Positions 1 through 9,839 of a stretch of 64,000 nucleotides of DNA are shown here, piece after piece (within the stretch, counting starts at the first letter, position 1; the number at the start of each line of letters is the position of its first letter). The DNA is from Serratia quinivorans (lineage in GTDB: Bacteria > Pseudomonadota > Gammaproteobacteria > Enterobacterales > Enterobacteriaceae): positions 1,426,001 through 1,490,000 of the forward strand of contig UGYN01000002.1 in NCBI GenBank assembly GCA_900457075.1. The letters run 5' to 3'. The translations under genes were made by a program, and so were the position numbers. The notes beneath the pieces are model-generated. The model was not told where the DNA came from. It did not search any database and saw only the letters and a list, made by a program, of their open reading frames with translations.

Positions 1-295
1 ACTTCAGCTTGTCGGCCAATTGATCGATAAACTGATAGGTTTCCGGGAACAAATAGCCGGTATCGGTGAGGATCACCGGGATATCCGGTTTGATCCTGGT
101 CACCAAATGCAAACACACCGCAGCCTGAATACCAAAACTTGAAGAGAGTACAAACTCGCCCGGCAAATGCTCCAGCGCCCATTCCACACGTTGCTCGGCG
201 GAAAGGGTTTCCAACTGACCATTAACCACCGCCAGTGACAACGCCTGCCCTGATTTGGGCAGCGCGTTCAGCTCCGCCAGATTGAATTCAGCCAT
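1..295 (-). CDS. cysH: Phosphoadenylyl-sulfate (PAPS) reductase, N-terminal part
   Basis: The first 98 or so codons of CysH, which reduces 3'-phosphoadenylyl sulfate to sulfite with thioredoxin as electron donor; the gene continues past the left edge. The translation starts [17 protein letters not shown] and includes the segment [13 protein letters not shown], the PAPS-binding loop region of this family, followed by [15 protein letters not shown]. The active-site cysteine of the family lies near the C-terminus and is not in the window. The gene is third in a cysJ-cysI-cysH run on the minus strand, 71 bases after cysI, so it is probably co-transcribed and CysB-dependent as in other enterobacteria. 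Identity is secure from sequence plus context. Confidence 0.95.
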   Translation of the reverse strand, partial: MAEFNLAELNALPKSGQALSLAVVNGQLETLSAEQRVEWALEHLPGEFVLSSSFGIQAAVCLHLVTRIKPDIPVILTDTGYLFPETYQFIDQLADKLK

Positions 296-366
296 GTTGC
301 CTGCCTCCTGATGCTTGAATCATACCGCGCAGATCCAGCCCCCTGTGCCAGCGGGGCCAAATGGCG

Positions 367-2082
367 TCAGTCCCAGAAATCCTGTGCCGGATCGACCACC
401 GGCCTGACCACACCGGCGCGGATGGTGAAATCACCAAAGCCTTCGCCTGCCGTGCGCTCGGTGGCCCAACGGCCCACCAGTTGGTCAATCTCTCGCAGAA
501 TTTCTTCTTCGTTAATATTTTCTCGGTACATGCGCGGAATACGCGTGCCTTCCCGGTTACCGCCCAAATGCAGGTTATAGCGACCTACCGCTTTACCCAC
601 CAGGCCAATCTCCGCCAGCAGTGCGCGGCCACAGCCATTCGGGCAGCCGGTGATGCGCAGCACTATGTGCTCGTCACCCACGCCGTGCCGATGCAGGATC
701 CCTTCCACCTTGGTGACGAACTCCGGCAGGAAACGCTCGGCCTCCGCCATTGCCAATGGGCAGGTCGGGAAGGATACGCAGGCCATCGAGTTTTGGCGCT
801 GTACGCTGACCCCATCGTCGATCAGACCATGATCTCGCGCCAGAGCTTCGATCTTCGCTTTCTCGCTTTCCGGCACACCGGCGACGATCAGGTTCTGGTT
901 GGCCGTCAGGCGGAAATCCCCTTTGTGGATCCGCGCGATCTCGGCAACGCCGGTTTTCAGCGGACGCCCCGGGTAATCCAATAACCGGCCGTTCTCAATA
1001 AACAGCGTCAGGTGCCATTGGTTATCAATACCTTTCACCCAACCAATGCGATCGCCGCGACCGGTGAATTCGTACGGGCGGATCGGCTCAAAAGTGATGC
1101 CTGCCCGTTTTTCTACTTCGGCGCGGAAAGTATCCACCCCGACGCGCTCCAGCGTGTATTTGGTTTTGGCATTTTTACGATCGGTACGATTACCCCAGTC
1201 GCGCTGGGTGGTCACTACCGCTTCGGCGACTGCCAGCGTGTGCTCCAGCGGGATGTAGCCGAACTCGCTGGCCTGGCGCGCATAAGTTTTCTTGTTGCCA
1301 TGTTCAATCGACAGACCGCCGCCCACCAGCAGGTTGAAGCCCACCAGCTTGCCGTTTTTGGCGATCGCCACAAAGTTCATGTCGTTTGCGTGCAGATCAA
1401 CGTCATTCTGCGGTGGGATCACCACCGTGGTTTTGAACTTGCGCGGCAGATAGGTCGCCCCGAGGATCGGTTCTTCGTCGGTGGTCGCCACTTTTTCCTG
1501 ATCCAGCCACACTTCCGCGTAAGCACGGGTGCGCGGCAACAGATGTTCGGAAATCTTCTTCGCCCACTCGTAGGCTTCCTGATGCAGTTCTGACTCCACC
1601 GGGTTAGAAGTACAAAGCACGTTACGGTTAACGTCGTTGGCGGTAGCCAGCGCGTCCAGCCCCAGGCGGCCCAGCAGTTGGTGAACCGGCTTCACGTTGC
1701 CCTTCAAAATGCCATGGAACTGGAAGGTCTGGCGGTTGGTGATACGAATGCTGCCGTACAGGGTGCTTTCCTGCGCGAACTTATCAATGCCCAGCCACTG
1801 TTGGGGTGAGATAATCCCCCCCGGCAGACGGCAGCGCAGCATCATCGCGTGGCGCGGCTCCAGCTTCTGCTCGGCGCGTTCGGCGCGAATATCACGGTCG
1901 TCCTGCTGGTACATGCCGTGAAAACGGATCAGCAGGAAGTTGTCACCGGTAAAACCACCGGTCAAACCGTCCTTCAAATCTTCAGCGATGGTGCCGCGCA
2001 GGAAGTTGCTTTCTTTCTTCAAACGCTCGGCATCGGCCAATTTGCCTTCAACCACCAGAGGCCCCGGGTGTTTATCACTCAT
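367..2082 (-). CDS. cysI: Sulfite reductase (NADPH) hemoprotein beta-component
   Basis: 571-residue CysI, the siroheme/4Fe-4S subunit that reduces sulfite to sulfide with electrons from the CysJ flavoprotein. The cluster- and siroheme-binding cysteines are visible near residues 430-480: the motif [12 protein letters not shown] and, about 40 residues later, GCPNGCGRA. Length matches the family (E. coli 570). The ATG overlaps the cysJ stop codon by one base (TGATG), which implies translational coupling and fits the fixed association of the two subunits in the holoenzyme. Nothing is missing or unusual. Confidence 0.98.
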   Translation of the reverse strand: MSDKHPGPLVVEGKLADAERLKKESNFLRGTIAEDLKDGLTGGFTGDNFLLIRFHGMYQQDDRDIRAERAEQKLEPRHAMMLRCRLPGGIISPQQWLGIDKFAQESTLYGSIRITNRQTFQFHGILKGNVKPVHQLLGRLGLDALATANDVNRNVLCTSNPVESELHQEAYEWAKKISEHLLPRTRAYAEVWLDQEKVATTDEEPILGATYLPRKFKTTVVIPPQNDVDLHANDMNFVAIAKNGKLVGFNLLVGGGLSIEHGNKKTYARQASEFGYIPLEHTLAVAEAVVTTQRDWGNRTDRKNAKTKYTLERVGVDTFRAEVEKRAGITFEPIRPYEFTGRGDRIGWVKGIDNQWHLTLFIENGRLLDYPGRPLKTGVAEIARIHKGDFRLTANQNLIVAGVPESEKAKIEALARDHGLIDDGVSVQRQNSMACVSFPTCPLAMAEAERFLPEFVTKVEGILHRHGVGDEHIVLRITGCPNGCGRALLAEIGLVGKAVGRYNLHLGGNREGTRIPRMYRENINEEEILREIDQLVGRWATERTAGEGFGDFTIRAGVVRPVVDPAQDFWD

Positions 2083-3881
2083 CAGTAAACATCTCGCTGA
2101 TAACGGCGCTCAAGGCGCAGCTCACTTAAAAATTCATCCGCCAGCTCGGTATCCATACCACCGTGCTCGGCCACCAGTTCCAGTAATGTGTTTTCCACGT
2201 CCTTCGCCATGCGGTTGGCATCGCCACAGACGTAAATATGCGCGCCTTCCTGGATCCAACGCCACACTTCCGCGCCCTGTTCGCGCAGTTTGTCTTGAAC
2301 ATAGACTTTATGTTGTTGATCGCGTGACCAGGCCAGATCGATACGAGTCAGCAGGCCATCCTTCACATAGCGCTGCCATTCGACCTGATACAGGAAATCT
2401 TCGGTAAAGTGCGGGTTGCCGAAGAACAGCCAATTCTTACCGCCGGCGCCATCAGCGTCACGTTGCTGCATAAAGGCGCGGAACGGCGCAATGCCGGTGC
2501 CAGGGCCAATCATGATCACCGGCGTTTCCGGGTTGGCCGGCAGGCGGAAGTTGTCGTTGTGCTCGATGAACACCCGCACATCACCGTCCTCTTCCAGGCG
2601 ATCGGCCAGGAAGCTGGAAGCGCCACCGGCACGAGCGCGACCGTCAATGTCGTAGCGCACCACGCCGACGGTAACGTGCACTTCGTTTTCGTTCTCAGCC
2701 TGCGAGGAGGCGATGGAGTACAGACGCGGCGTCAGAGGGCGCAACAGGCCAATCAACTGTTCGGCATTGAGATCGGCCGGTGCCTGACGTACCATGTCGA
2801 CAATCGGCGTGTTGTGCGCGTAATGCTGCAGCGCGGCTTTATCTGCCAGTAGGCCAATCAGTTTCTCGTCGCGCGACAGCGCCGCGTATTTGTCGACGAT
2901 CAGCGTTGTGTTCTGCGTCAATTCGAAATGGCTGCGCAACGCTTGCGCCAGCGGCAGAGTTTTACCTTCGACCTCTACCGGCTCGTCGCCTTTCAGCCAC
3001 AGCAGTTGCACCAGTTCGTCCACCAGCGCAGGATCGTTATCGAACCAGACGCCCAGCGCGTCACCCGGTCGGTAGCGCAGACCCGAATCGCCCAGATCAA
3101 TCTCGATATGGCGCACGTCTTTATCTGACGCACGGCCGGTAATTTTTTGCTTCACCGCCAGTTGCGCGGTCAGCGGCTGTTCTTTGCTGTACGGGCTGCT
3201 ATCGAGCAGATCAACCGCGCCGCTGGCCAGTACGCCCGGTGCGGCGTTTTCCGCCGGCGCGCGGGCTTTCAGCACTTCCACTACCTGTTTACGCCAGGCC
3301 GTGGCCAGTTCCTGATATTCCACGTCGGCATCCACCCGCTCGACCAGGCGCTCGGCACCCAGTTCGGCCAGCTTGCCGTCGAAGTCTTTGCCCGACTGAC
3401 AGAAGTTTTCGTAGGAAGTATCCCCCAGCCCGAAGACCGCAAACGCGGTTTCGTTAAGCTTGGGCGCTTTCTTTGAGAACAGGAATTTATGCAGCGCAAC
3501 CGCCTCTTCCGCCGGCTCGCCTTCCCCCTGTGTGGAGGCGACGATCACCAGCAAGCGTTCCTGGGCAATCTGCTTGAACTTGTAGTCACCGGCATTCACC
3601 AGGGTGACGCTCAGCTTGGCGGCCAACAGATCGTCGCGCAGCTGTTCCGCCAGGCGACGTGCATTGCCAGTCTGCGAAGCAGAGATCACCGTGATGCTGG
3701 CGGCAGCGGAAGCCACCGGCGCAATGGCAACGCTGCCAGGCTGTTGATTAACCATTCCCCAGAAATAACCTGACAGCCACGCCAGCTGCGTTGGTGAATA
3801 TTCACCAATCGCCGCCTGCAGGCGCGCCAGCTGTTCGGGCGTCAGCGGGAGCAAAGATGTTGGAGGTGCCTGAGTCGTCAT
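2082..3881 (-). CDS. cysJ: Sulfite reductase (NADPH) flavoprotein alpha-component
   Basis: 599-residue CysJ. It carries NADPH electrons through FAD and FMN to CysI. Domains in order: a flavodoxin-like FMN domain (about residues 64-200, with [15 protein letters not shown] and [12 protein letters not shown]), a linker, an FAD-binding domain (RLYSIASSQ near residue 390) and an NADPH-binding domain ([17 protein letters not shown] near 460; [13 protein letters not shown] near 555). It ends in the usual RRYQRDVY. First gene of the cysJIH operon; its promoter must lie in the 437-base gap shared with divergent queD. Confidence 0.98.
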   Translation of the reverse strand: MTTQAPPTSLLPLTPEQLARLQAAIGEYSPTQLAWLSGYFWGMVNQQPGSVAIAPVASAAASITVISASQTGNARRLAEQLRDDLLAAKLSVTLVNAGDYKFKQIAQERLLVIVASTQGEGEPAEEAVALHKFLFSKKAPKLNETAFAVFGLGDTSYENFCQSGKDFDGKLAELGAERLVERVDADVEYQELATAWRKQVVEVLKARAPAENAAPGVLASGAVDLLDSSPYSKEQPLTAQLAVKQKITGRASDKDVRHIEIDLGDSGLRYRPGDALGVWFDNDPALVDELVQLLWLKGDEPVEVEGKTLPLAQALRSHFELTQNTTLIVDKYAALSRDEKLIGLLADKAALQHYAHNTPIVDMVRQAPADLNAEQLIGLLRPLTPRLYSIASSQAENENEVHVTVGVVRYDIDGRARAGGASSFLADRLEEDGDVRVFIEHNDNFRLPANPETPVIMIGPGTGIAPFRAFMQQRDADGAGGKNWLFFGNPHFTEDFLYQVEWQRYVKDGLLTRIDLAWSRDQQHKVYVQDKLREQGAEVWRWIQEGAHIYVCGDANRMAKDVENTLLELVAEHGGMDTELADEFLSELRLERRYQRDVY

Positions 3882-4318
3882 TGCAGTACTTATTTCCTAT
3901 ACATGGCACCTATCCAGCCAGGTGCTCGCCAGTGTCAGCCGCTATTTTTTCGTTCGGTCTGCGGTCCTGAAAAGATCAGGAGAGTTTGTAAGGTTACCCA
4001 GCCGATTGGCAACGATTAAATAAGGGATAGCAATAAATAATAACTAAAATGACTAAGCTGTTTTTCTGGTAACGGATAGTGCTTAAAGCGCTAAGCGGAC
4101 TTTTTTATCCACATGAAAATTAAACCGTTTTTTTGACGCTTATTGAATGAATCGCATTTACCGCTCATTACCCCAACCGATAGGTCTATCAAGGACCAAA
4201 CAAAAAAAGTGTTAATCCAACTTTGACAGCGCTACCGGTAGACCAAAGCGGTATAAATGGCAAGAAAGCTCCGTTTCCGGTAAACTTCGGCGGTTTTTGA
4301 GTCAATGAGGCCGTAATA
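3882..4318. promoter_or_regulatory. Divergent cysJ/queD intergenic region
   Basis: A 437-base gene-free region that is AT-rich from about 3990 to 4220. It must hold the cysJIH promoter (leftward, expected to be CysB-activated) and the queD promoter (rightward). On the queD side there is TTGACA at 4223-4228 and TATAAA at 4252-4257, but they are 23 bases apart, so they are not a normal sigma-70 pair. I could not assign a CysB site by eye. No open reading frame here looks real. Confidence 0.5.
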
Positions 4319-4678
4319 ATGGCAACCACGCTGTTTAAAGATTTTCAGTTTGAAGCCGCACACCGCTTGCCGAACGTAGCGGAGGGCCATAAATGCGGCC
4401 GTCTGCACGGGCATTCGTTTATGGTGCGTCTGGAAGTGACCGGTGAAGTGGATGCACACACCGGTTGGGTGATGGATTTCGCCGAGCTTAAAGCCGTGTT
4501 CTCCCCAATCTGGGAGCGCCTGGATCACAATTATCTCAATGATATTCCAGGATTGGAAAATCCCACCAGCGAAGTCCTTGCCGCCTGGATTTGGCAGCAG
4601 CTTAAACCCCAGTTGCCGGAGCTGACTGCGGTGATGGTGAAAGAAACCTGTACCGCCGGATGCGTGTATAAAGGTTAA
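4319..4678 (+). CDS. queD: 6-carboxy-5,6,7,8-tetrahydropterin synthase
   Basis: 119-residue QueD, which converts 7,8-dihydroneopterin triphosphate to 6-carboxytetrahydropterin, the second step toward preQ0 and queuosine. The zinc-binding histidines are visible (FEAAHRL near residue 14 and GRLHGHSF near residue 30), as are the catalytic cysteine just before them (HKCGRLHGH) and the C-terminal VKETCTAGC. QueE, the next enzyme of the pathway, is encoded 760 bases away on the other strand, as in E. coli where queD and queE also lie near cysJIH and eno. A hairpin follows the stop at once. Confidence 0.97.
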   Translation: MATTLFKDFQFEAAHRLPNVAEGHKCGRLHGHSFMVRLEVTGEVDAHTGWVMDFAELKAVFSPIWERLDHNYLNDIPGLENPTSEVLAAWIWQQLKPQLPELTAVMVKETCTAGCVYKG

Positions 4679-4681
4679 AGA

Positions 4682-4703
4682 AAGGGCGCCCTATGGCGCC
4701 CTT
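4682..4703. terminator. Bidirectional terminator between queD and the orphan pair
   Basis: Perfect 9-bp stem AAGGGCGCC / GGCGCCCTT with a 4-base loop, four bases after the queD stop and 18 bases from the end of the convergent orphan gene. T runs are short on both sides. Confidence 0.75.
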
Positions 4704-4720
4704 CTACAAAATGTCCTGTT

Positions 4721-4912
4721 TCAAACCTCTACAACAGTTTTTTTACTGCGCTTATGATCAACAGAAACAATACGCCCATTGATCATTTGATATTCGCCAG
4801 TTTGTAACTTCTTCTTCATGATGTCTCTGGCCGCTGCGTGAAGTTTGGAACCCAAGTCTAAAGACAAACGCTCCAGAGTTGCAGCATCAGTAACTTTCTG
4901 TAGTGACGACAT
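4721..4912 (-). CDS. Unrecognised 63-aa basic protein, second gene of an orphan pair
   Basis: Start chosen at the internal ATG (MSSLQKVTD...), which has a strong GAGAGGAT ribosome-binding site directly upstream; the longer in-frame start at 4942 has none. The product is 63 residues: a predicted helical N-terminal half (ATLERLSLDLGSKLHAAARDIMKKK), then GEYQMINGRIVSVDHKRSKK, which is basic and possibly beta-stranded. The ATG lies inside the 3' end of the upstream gene (26-base overlap), so the two are translationally linked. I do not recognise the family. Size, charge and overlap would fit the small partner of a toxin-antitoxin or effector-immunity pair, but that is inference only. Confidence 0.6.
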   Translation of the reverse strand: MSSLQKVTDAATLERLSLDLGSKLHAAARDIMKKKLQTGEYQMINGRIVSVDHKRSKKTVVEV

Positions 4913-5414
4913 ATCCTCTCCCTCCTTCACCCAGATTGCCATAACATTTCATATTAGGTAGTGCGACCAACGGTTTCGTTCTTTTATAGCCTAATCCCAA
5001 GAAACCATTATAAATGCTTACGAGATCCACATTCCTCTCATGCTCTCGGTCCAGTGCAGCACTGAAAACATAAGCACCTGCATTTGATACATAGTAATGC
5101 TCAATAATTGACCTGGCAACTTTAAGCAGCACCTTACCGGCCAATAATCCAGGTAATCTCACGTGGTTGTAACCCCCCCACGCTTCAGCCGTTTCAACCT
5201 GATCAAATGCGACAGCCCACATTCCCGCATCAGGAAATTGGAAATCAGGTATGTCGGCGTTGATATGAATGCCTTTATTTACCAATTGTTGATCGTTGTA
5301 GATTTCCTCAAAACCCACTGCATAGACCCTGCCAGAAACAACAAACATTCTGGTAATAAATCCGGGGCCATAGCTGTCATCAAAAGGTTCTTCCCAAGCA
5401 ATTTCTCTTTTCAA
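4887..5414 (-). CDS. Unrecognised 175-aa protein, first gene of an orphan pair
   Basis: An open frame of 175 residues with a TTG start at 5414 (AAGGA about 9 bases upstream); no better in-frame start exists after the queE stop 25 bases away. No signal peptide or membrane segment is evident. It is rich in aromatic residues and glycine, with an acidic N-terminus (WEEPFDDSYGPGF) and a distinctive C-terminal half (IIEHYYVSNAGAYVFSAAL, then YNGFLGLGYKR). One 60-base line inside it (5281-5340) has 26 G/C, clearly below the GC-rich flanks, which suggests acquisition. It reads in the same direction as queE and may share its transcript. Function unknown. Confidence 0.65.
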   Translation of the reverse strand: MKREIAWEEPFDDSYGPGFITRMFVVSGRVYAVGFEEIYNDQQLVNKGIHINADIPDFQFPDAGMWAVAFDQVETAEAWGGYNHVRLPGLLAGKVLLKVARSIIEHYYVSNAGAYVFSAALDREHERNVDLVSIYNGFLGLGYKRTKPLVALPNMKCYGNLGEGGRGYVVTTESY

Positions 5415-5439
5415 TCCTAACCATCCTTGGTTAACTTTT

Positions 5440-6111
5440 TTATGCGATATTCAGATATTTATGGGTCTGCATCGACAGGCGCCAGTTGCGCGCAATGCAG
5501 GTTTCAATACACAGGCGGGTCGCCTCTTCCTTCTGACTGATCGGCTGCAACGCGATAATCCGCGGCTTCTCATCGTGCAGCGTCGCCAGCAGCGCATCCA
5601 GCGCTTCAATATCCCGCTCACGCCCGACCGGATGCTTCACTTCATCGGCGCGTTGCAAAGCCTGGCTCAACACCTTCATGCCGCCGCGCATATTCACCTT
5701 GGGTGAAACCGTCACCCAGGTTTTCGCCGAGCATTGGATCTCGTGAGTGCCGCTGGTTTCAATCTGGCAACCGTAGCCGTGCTCTTCGAGTAATTCAGTC
5801 AGCGGAGTCAGATCGTAAATGCAGGGTTCACCGCCGGTGATCACTACATGGCGCGCGGTGTAGCCTTGTTGGCGAATGACCGCCAGTAACTGCTCGGCGC
5901 TGGCGCTGCCCCAGGCGTCGCTCTCTTCGGTTTTCACCAAAATCCGTTGCATATCAACTTCCCGATTGGCTTCCTTTTCCCAGGTATGTTTGGTATCGCA
6001 CCAGCTGCATCCTACCGGGCAGCCCTGCAGGCGGATAAAAATGGCCGGAACGCCGGTAAAAAAGCCTTCGCCCTGCAAGGTTTGGAACATTTCATTAATC
6101 GGGTACTGCAT
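5440..6111 (-). CDS. queE: 7-carboxy-7-deazaguanine synthase (radical SAM)
   Basis: 223-residue QueE, the radical-SAM enzyme that contracts 6-carboxytetrahydropterin (the QueD product) to 7-carboxy-7-deazaguanine. The 4Fe-4S ligands appear as a CxxxCSWCDT arrangement near residues 31-40 (GCPVGCSWCDTKHTW), followed by VVITGGEPC, the SAM-contacting glycine-rich motif. Length and the N-terminus (YPINEMFQTLQGEGFF) match the enterobacterial form. It is transcribed toward queD, with the orphan pair directly downstream. In E. coli queE abuts eno; here about 14 kb of catabolic genes separates them. Confidence 0.97.
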   Translation of the reverse strand: MQYPINEMFQTLQGEGFFTGVPAIFIRLQGCPVGCSWCDTKHTWEKEANREVDMQRILVKTEESDAWGSASAEQLLAVIRQQGYTARHVVITGGEPCIYDLTPLTELLEEHGYGCQIETSGTHEIQCSAKTWVTVSPKVNMRGGMKVLSQALQRADEVKHPVGRERDIEALDALLATLHDEKPRIIALQPISQKEEATRLCIETCIARNWRLSMQTHKYLNIA

Positions 6112-6434
6112 CGGTATCTCAATCTGGAAAGGTAAAAAGGGATTATCGCAGATTCCGGCCCGGCGACCAAACGGGCGAAATTGTATTAAATTTTATCCAG
6201 CGCTCGGCGGCCAGCCGATCTCACCGGCTATCGGCTTCATTTAATTAGTTTACTGAGCCAGCCCCTTGCACTGACGGTGTAATCTGCTTCGCAAAAACAA
6301 CATTTAATTAACGTATAAGATAAATATATTTGACATAAATCGCTCGCACGCAGATGTATATACAGGCAAGCACAAGCCGGACGCCAGTTTCGGCGGTTCA
6401 TCCACCACAATCACATCTGCGTTTAGAGGGTGCC
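6112..6434. promoter_or_regulatory. Divergent queE/MFS intergenic region
   Basis: 323 bases without a gene. The right half is AT-rich, contains TTGACA at 6339-6344, and has a perfect 10-bp palindrome TGTATATACA at 6355-6364 about 70 bases before the MFS start; the palindrome could be an operator for a local repressor, but no regulator gene is next to it. The left half contains the queE leader. No convincing -10/-35 pair could be fixed. Confidence 0.4.
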
Positions 6435-7772
6435 ATGGCTCATTCCACCGAGTTGAATATTCAGCAGGCCATCGACGACAGCAAATTCTCGCTGTTTCAC
6501 TGGACCTTGATCATTTTGGGATTCCTGATCCTGGCCATTGATGGCTTCGACACTGCGGCCATGGGGTATATCGCCCCTTCGGTCGCCAAAGACTGGGGCA
6601 TTGTAAAACAGGATCTCGGCCCGGTACTGAGCGCCGCCCTGTTGGGCCTGTCACTCGGTGCACTGGTTGCCGGACCGATCTCCGACCGAATCGGCCGCAA
6701 ACGGGTGTTGGTGTTTTCATGCCTGTTCTTCGGTCTTTCAAGCCTGGCCACCGCCTATGCCGGCTCACTCAATAGCCTGACGCTGTGGCGTTTTCTCACC
6801 GGTCTGGGGCTGGGAGCGGCAATGCCGAACGCCATCACGCTGATTTCCGAATATGCACCGCAGCGCTGCCGTTCATTGGCGATTAACACCATGTACTGTG
6901 GTTTCCCTCTGGGTGCCGCAGGCGGCGGAGCGATTTCTTCATGGCTAATCCCGGCCTATGGCTGGCACAGCGTGCTGTTGCTGGGAGCGATCGCTCCGCT
7001 GGTGCTGACGGTATTGTTGATCCTGTTCCTGCCGGAATCGGTGAAGTACATGGTTAACCGCGGCAAAGACGCGACCAAAATCAAACGCATTGCCCAGCGC
7101 TTTGTCAGCCAAAATCTCGATAACGTCACGCGTTTCTATCTGTATGAAGAGAAACTGGCACAGTCGAAAACCAGCGTCGGCCTGTTGTTCACCCGGCCTT
7201 ATCTGACCGGCACGCTGATGCTGTGGCTGACCTACTTTATGGGGCTGGTAATTTATTACGTGTTGCTGAGCTGGATGCCGATCCTGATGCAGGGGCTGGG
7301 CTATCAGTTGGAGCAGTCGGCGATCCTGACCTCGCTGTTCACCTTCGGCGGCACCCTTGGCATTCTGGTGGCCGGCTGGCTGATGGATCGCTGGAACGCC
7401 CATAAGGTGGTGTCGAGCGGCTTTGTCATTACCGCGCTGCTGATCGTGGCGATGGCCACCGAGGACAGCCATATCGTGCTGCTGGGCACCTTTATCTTCC
7501 TGATGGGGATTACCATGAACGGCGCGCAGTCCGGCCTGCAAACGCTGGCGGCGACCTTCTACCCCACCCACAGTCGCGCAACCGGCATTGCCTGGATGCA
7601 GGGCATCGGCCGCTTTGGTGGCGTGGCGGGCACCATGATGGGAGCGCAGCTGCTGGCCATGCAGTGGGAAGTGCAGAGTATTTTGATGTTCCTGTGCGTG
7701 CCGGCGTTGATCGCCGCTATCGCCACGGTATTCAAAATGACCCGTCGAGCGGTATTACAGCCTGCTGCATAA
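6435..7772 (+). CDS. MFS transporter, aromatic acid:H+ symporter (AAHS) type
   Basis: 445-residue major facilitator with about 12 hydrophobic segments. The start at 6435 (MAHSTELNIQQ) is preferred because GAGGG lies five bases upstream; the longer in-frame start at 6354 has none. Signatures of the PcaK/BenK/MhpT-like AAHS family are present: ILAIDGFDTAAMGYIAP in the first helix and GPISDRIGRKRVLV in the loop between helices 2 and 3, with PESVKYMV before the central loop. The family imports aromatic acids such as 4-hydroxybenzoate or protocatechuate with protons. No aromatic catabolic gene is nearby, so the substrate cannot be inferred. Single-gene unit ending in a terminator. Confidence 0.85.
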   Translation: MAHSTELNIQQAIDDSKFSLFHWTLIILGFLILAIDGFDTAAMGYIAPSVAKDWGIVKQDLGPVLSAALLGLSLGALVAGPISDRIGRKRVLVFSCLFFGLSSLATAYAGSLNSLTLWRFLTGLGLGAAMPNAITLISEYAPQRCRSLAINTMYCGFPLGAAGGGAISSWLIPAYGWHSVLLLGAIAPLVLTVLLILFLPESVKYMVNRGKDATKIKRIAQRFVSQNLDNVTRFYLYEEKLAQSKTSVGLLFTRPYLTGTLMLWLTYFMGLVIYYVLLSWMPILMQGLGYQLEQSAILTSLFTFGGTLGILVAGWLMDRWNAHKVVSSGFVITALLIVAMATEDSHIVLLGTFIFLMGITMNGAQSGLQTLAATFYPTHSRATGIAWMQGIGRFGGVAGTMMGAQLLAMQWEVQSILMFLCVPALIAAIATVFKMTRRAVLQPAA

Positions 7773-7780
7773 AGAGAAAT

Positions 7781-7803
7781 GCCCGCCCTCTGGCGGGCGT
7801 TTT
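7781..7803 (+). terminator. Terminator of the MFS gene
   Basis: GCCCGCC / GGCGGGC stem (7 bp) with a CTCT loop, followed by GTTTTG; it starts eight bases after the stop codon. Confidence 0.85.
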
Positions 7804-8002
7804 GCTTTCAGATATAGGACTTTTTTATCACAGGGCCTAACTTGTAATAGGTATGTAAATTTATTGTGATTAGACGCGCAAAATTGACCCATTTTTAATT
7901 CATTTTTGTTGAATAGCTCACTGTTCTCCCCTGCCCAGCTAATGGCCACAACGTCTGATTAAATAACAACACATTGATTAATAACAAAAATAACTTTCTC
8001 TT

Positions 8003-8018
8003 ATGCCATTTTTGGCAT
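8003..8018. promoter_or_regulatory. Perfect dyad ATGCCA-N4-TGGCAT upstream of hut
   Basis: A 6-bp perfect inverted repeat with a TTTT spacer, 17 bases left of the HutC-type palindrome and about 130 bases before the hutU start. Its position suggests a regulator-binding site (the hut genes of related bacteria also respond to carbon and nitrogen status), but the sequence matches no operator I can name with confidence. Confidence 0.35.
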
Positions 8019-8034
8019 CCACTGGTCGGTGTTG

Positions 8035-8060
8035 CATATGCTTGTACATACAAGTATATG
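8035..8060. promoter_or_regulatory. Probable HutC operator of the hut operon
   Basis: Nearly perfect 26-bp palindrome (CATATGCTTGTA followed by its mirror TACAAGTATATG with two central bases CA). The core CTTGTA-N2-TACAAG is the type of site bound by the GntR-family urocanate-responsive repressor HutC of Klebsiella and Pseudomonas. It sits 87 bases upstream of the hutU GTG. hutC itself is not in the window, so control would be exerted in trans. The 375-base gap 7773-8147 otherwise holds the MFS terminator, the dyad at 8003 and AT-rich leader DNA. Confidence 0.75.
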
Positions 8061-8147
8061 TTAATAAACCCTACGCATTGTTATGGCGTGGTGATTCACC
8101 CCACCGCGTTATGGGATTCTGCACCAATACTGTTTGAGGAAAATGCT

Positions 8148-9839
8148 GTGACTGCAAATAACAAAGTTCGCAATGTCGAAGTACGCGCGCCACGCGGCAC
8201 AAAATTAAATGCAAAAAGCTGGCTGACCGAAGCGCCGTTGCGCATGCTGATGAACAACCTCGATCCTGAAGTGGCGGAGAATCCGCACGAGCTGGTGGTA
8301 TACGGCGGTATTGGCCGCGCCGCGCGTGACTGGGATTGCTACGACAAAATTGTCGCTACCCTGAAAACCCTGGAAGACGACGAAACCCTGCTGGTGCAGT
8401 CCGGCAAACCGGTTGGGGTATTCAAAACCCACAGCAACGCGCCACGCGTGCTGATCGCCAACTCCAACCTGGTGCCTCACTGGGCAACCTGGGAACACTT
8501 TAACGAACTGGATGCCAAAGGCCTGGCCATGTACGGCCAGATGACCGCCGGCAGCTGGATCTACATCGGTAGCCAGGGCATCGTACAGGGCACCTACGAG
8601 ACCTTCGTCGAAGCGGGTCGCCAACATTATGACGGCAGCCTGCAAGGCCGCTGGGTACTGACCGCCGGTCTGGGTGGCATGGGTGGCGCACAGCCGCTGG
8701 CCGCCACGCTGGCAGGTGCTTGCTCGCTGAACATCGAATGCCAGCAGAGCCGCATCGATTTCCGCCTGAAAACCCGCTATGTCGATGAACAGGCCAAAGA
8801 TCTGGACGACGCACTGGCCCGCATCAAGAAATACACCGCTGAAGGCAAAGCCATCTCCATCGCCCTGTGCGGTAACGCGGCGGACGTTCTGCCGGAACTG
8901 GTGCGCCGCGGCGTGCGTCCGGACATGGTCACCGACCAGACCAGCGCCCACGATCCGCTGAACGGCTACCTGCCTAAGGGCTGGAGCTGGGAAGAATACC
9001 GTCAGCGTGCGCTGACCGAACCCGCTCAGGTGGTTATCGCCGCCAAGCAGTCAATGGCCGAACACGTTGAAGCCATGCTGGCGTTCCAGAAAATGGGCGT
9101 GCCAACCTTCGACTACGGCAACAACATTCGTCAGATGGCGAAAGAAATGGGCGTCAGCAATGCCTTTGATTTCCCAGGCTTCGTACCGGCTTATATCCGT
9201 CCGCTGTTCTGCCGCGGCGTTGGCCCGTTCCGCTGGGCCGCACTGTCCGGCGATCCACAAGACATCTACAAAACCGACGCCATGGTTAAAGAGCTGATCC
9301 CGGATGACGAGCATCTGCACCGCTGGCTGGATATGGCACGCGAGCGCATCAGCTTCCAGGGTCTGCCGGCACGTATCTGCTGGGTCGGTCTGGGCCAACG
9401 CGCCAAACTGGGTCTGGCGTTCAACGAAATGGTCCGCAGCGGTGAGCTGTCCGCACCTATCGTCATCGGCCGTGACCATCTGGACTCCGGCTCGGTTGCC
9501 AGCCCGAACCGTGAAACCGAATCAATGAAAGACGGCTCAGACGCCGTGTCCGACTGGCCGCTGCTCAACGCCCTGCTCAATACCGCCAGCGGCGCGACCT
9601 GGGTTTCCCTGCACCACGGCGGTGGCGTCGGCATGGGCTTCTCCCAACACTCCGGTATGGTTATCGTTTGTGACGGCACCGATGAAGCCGCAGAACGCAT
9701 CGCCCGCGTATTACATAATGACCCGGCCACCGGCGTAATGCGTCACGCCGATGCCGGTTACGACATCGCCATTGAATGCGCCCGCGAGCAAGGTCTGAAC
9801 CTGCCGATGGTGGCTGCGACTCAAGGAGACAAAGCATGA
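8148..9839 (+). CDS. hutU: Urocanate hydratase
   Basis: 563-residue urocanase, step two of histidine degradation (urocanate to imidazolonepropionate, with tightly bound NAD+). The GTG at 8148 is chosen as the start: GAGGA lies seven bases upstream and the product begins [16 protein letters not shown], matching the family's usual length near 557-563; the longer open frame back to 7974 would run through the HutC operator. Family features include [12 protein letters not shown], the NAD-binding [16 protein letters not shown] near residue 175, and the catalytic-cysteine region [13 protein letters not shown] near residue 410. The stop overlaps the hutH start (ATGA). Confidence 0.96.
   Translation: MTANNKVRNVEVRAPRGTKLNAKSWLTEAPLRMLMNNLDPEVAENPHELVVYGGIGRAARDWDCYDKIVATLKTLEDDETLLVQSGKPVGVFKTHSNAPRVLIANSNLVPHWATWEHFNELDAKGLAMYGQMTAGSWIYIGSQGIVQGTYETFVEAGRQHYDGSLQGRWVLTAGLGGMGGAQPLAATLAGACSLNIECQQSRIDFRLKTRYVDEQAKDLDDALARIKKYTAEGKAISIALCGNAADVLPELVRRGVRPDMVTDQTSAHDPLNGYLPKGWSWEEYRQRALTEPAQVVIAAKQSMAEHVEAMLAFQKMGVPTFDYGNNIRQMAKEMGVSNAFDFPGFVPAYIRPLFCRGVGPFRWAALSGDPQDIYKTDAMVKELIPDDEHLHRWLDMARERISFQGLPARICWVGLGQRAKLGLAFNEMVRSGELSAPIVIGRDHLDSGSVASPNRETESMKDGSDAVSDWPLLNALLNTASGATWVSLHHGGGVGMGFSQHSGMVIVCDGTDEAAERIARVLHNDPATGVMRHADAGYDIAIECAREQGLNLPMVAATQGDKA

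Noticed and set aside
4223-4257. sigma-70 promoter for queD (TTGACA ... TATAAA)
   Set aside because: The hexamers are 23 bases apart, too far for a functional pair; kept only as a remark in the intergenic entry.
7974-8147. N-terminal extension of HutU
   Set aside because: It would translate through the HutC operator and the dyad; the GTG at 8148 has a good ribosome-binding site and yields the family length.
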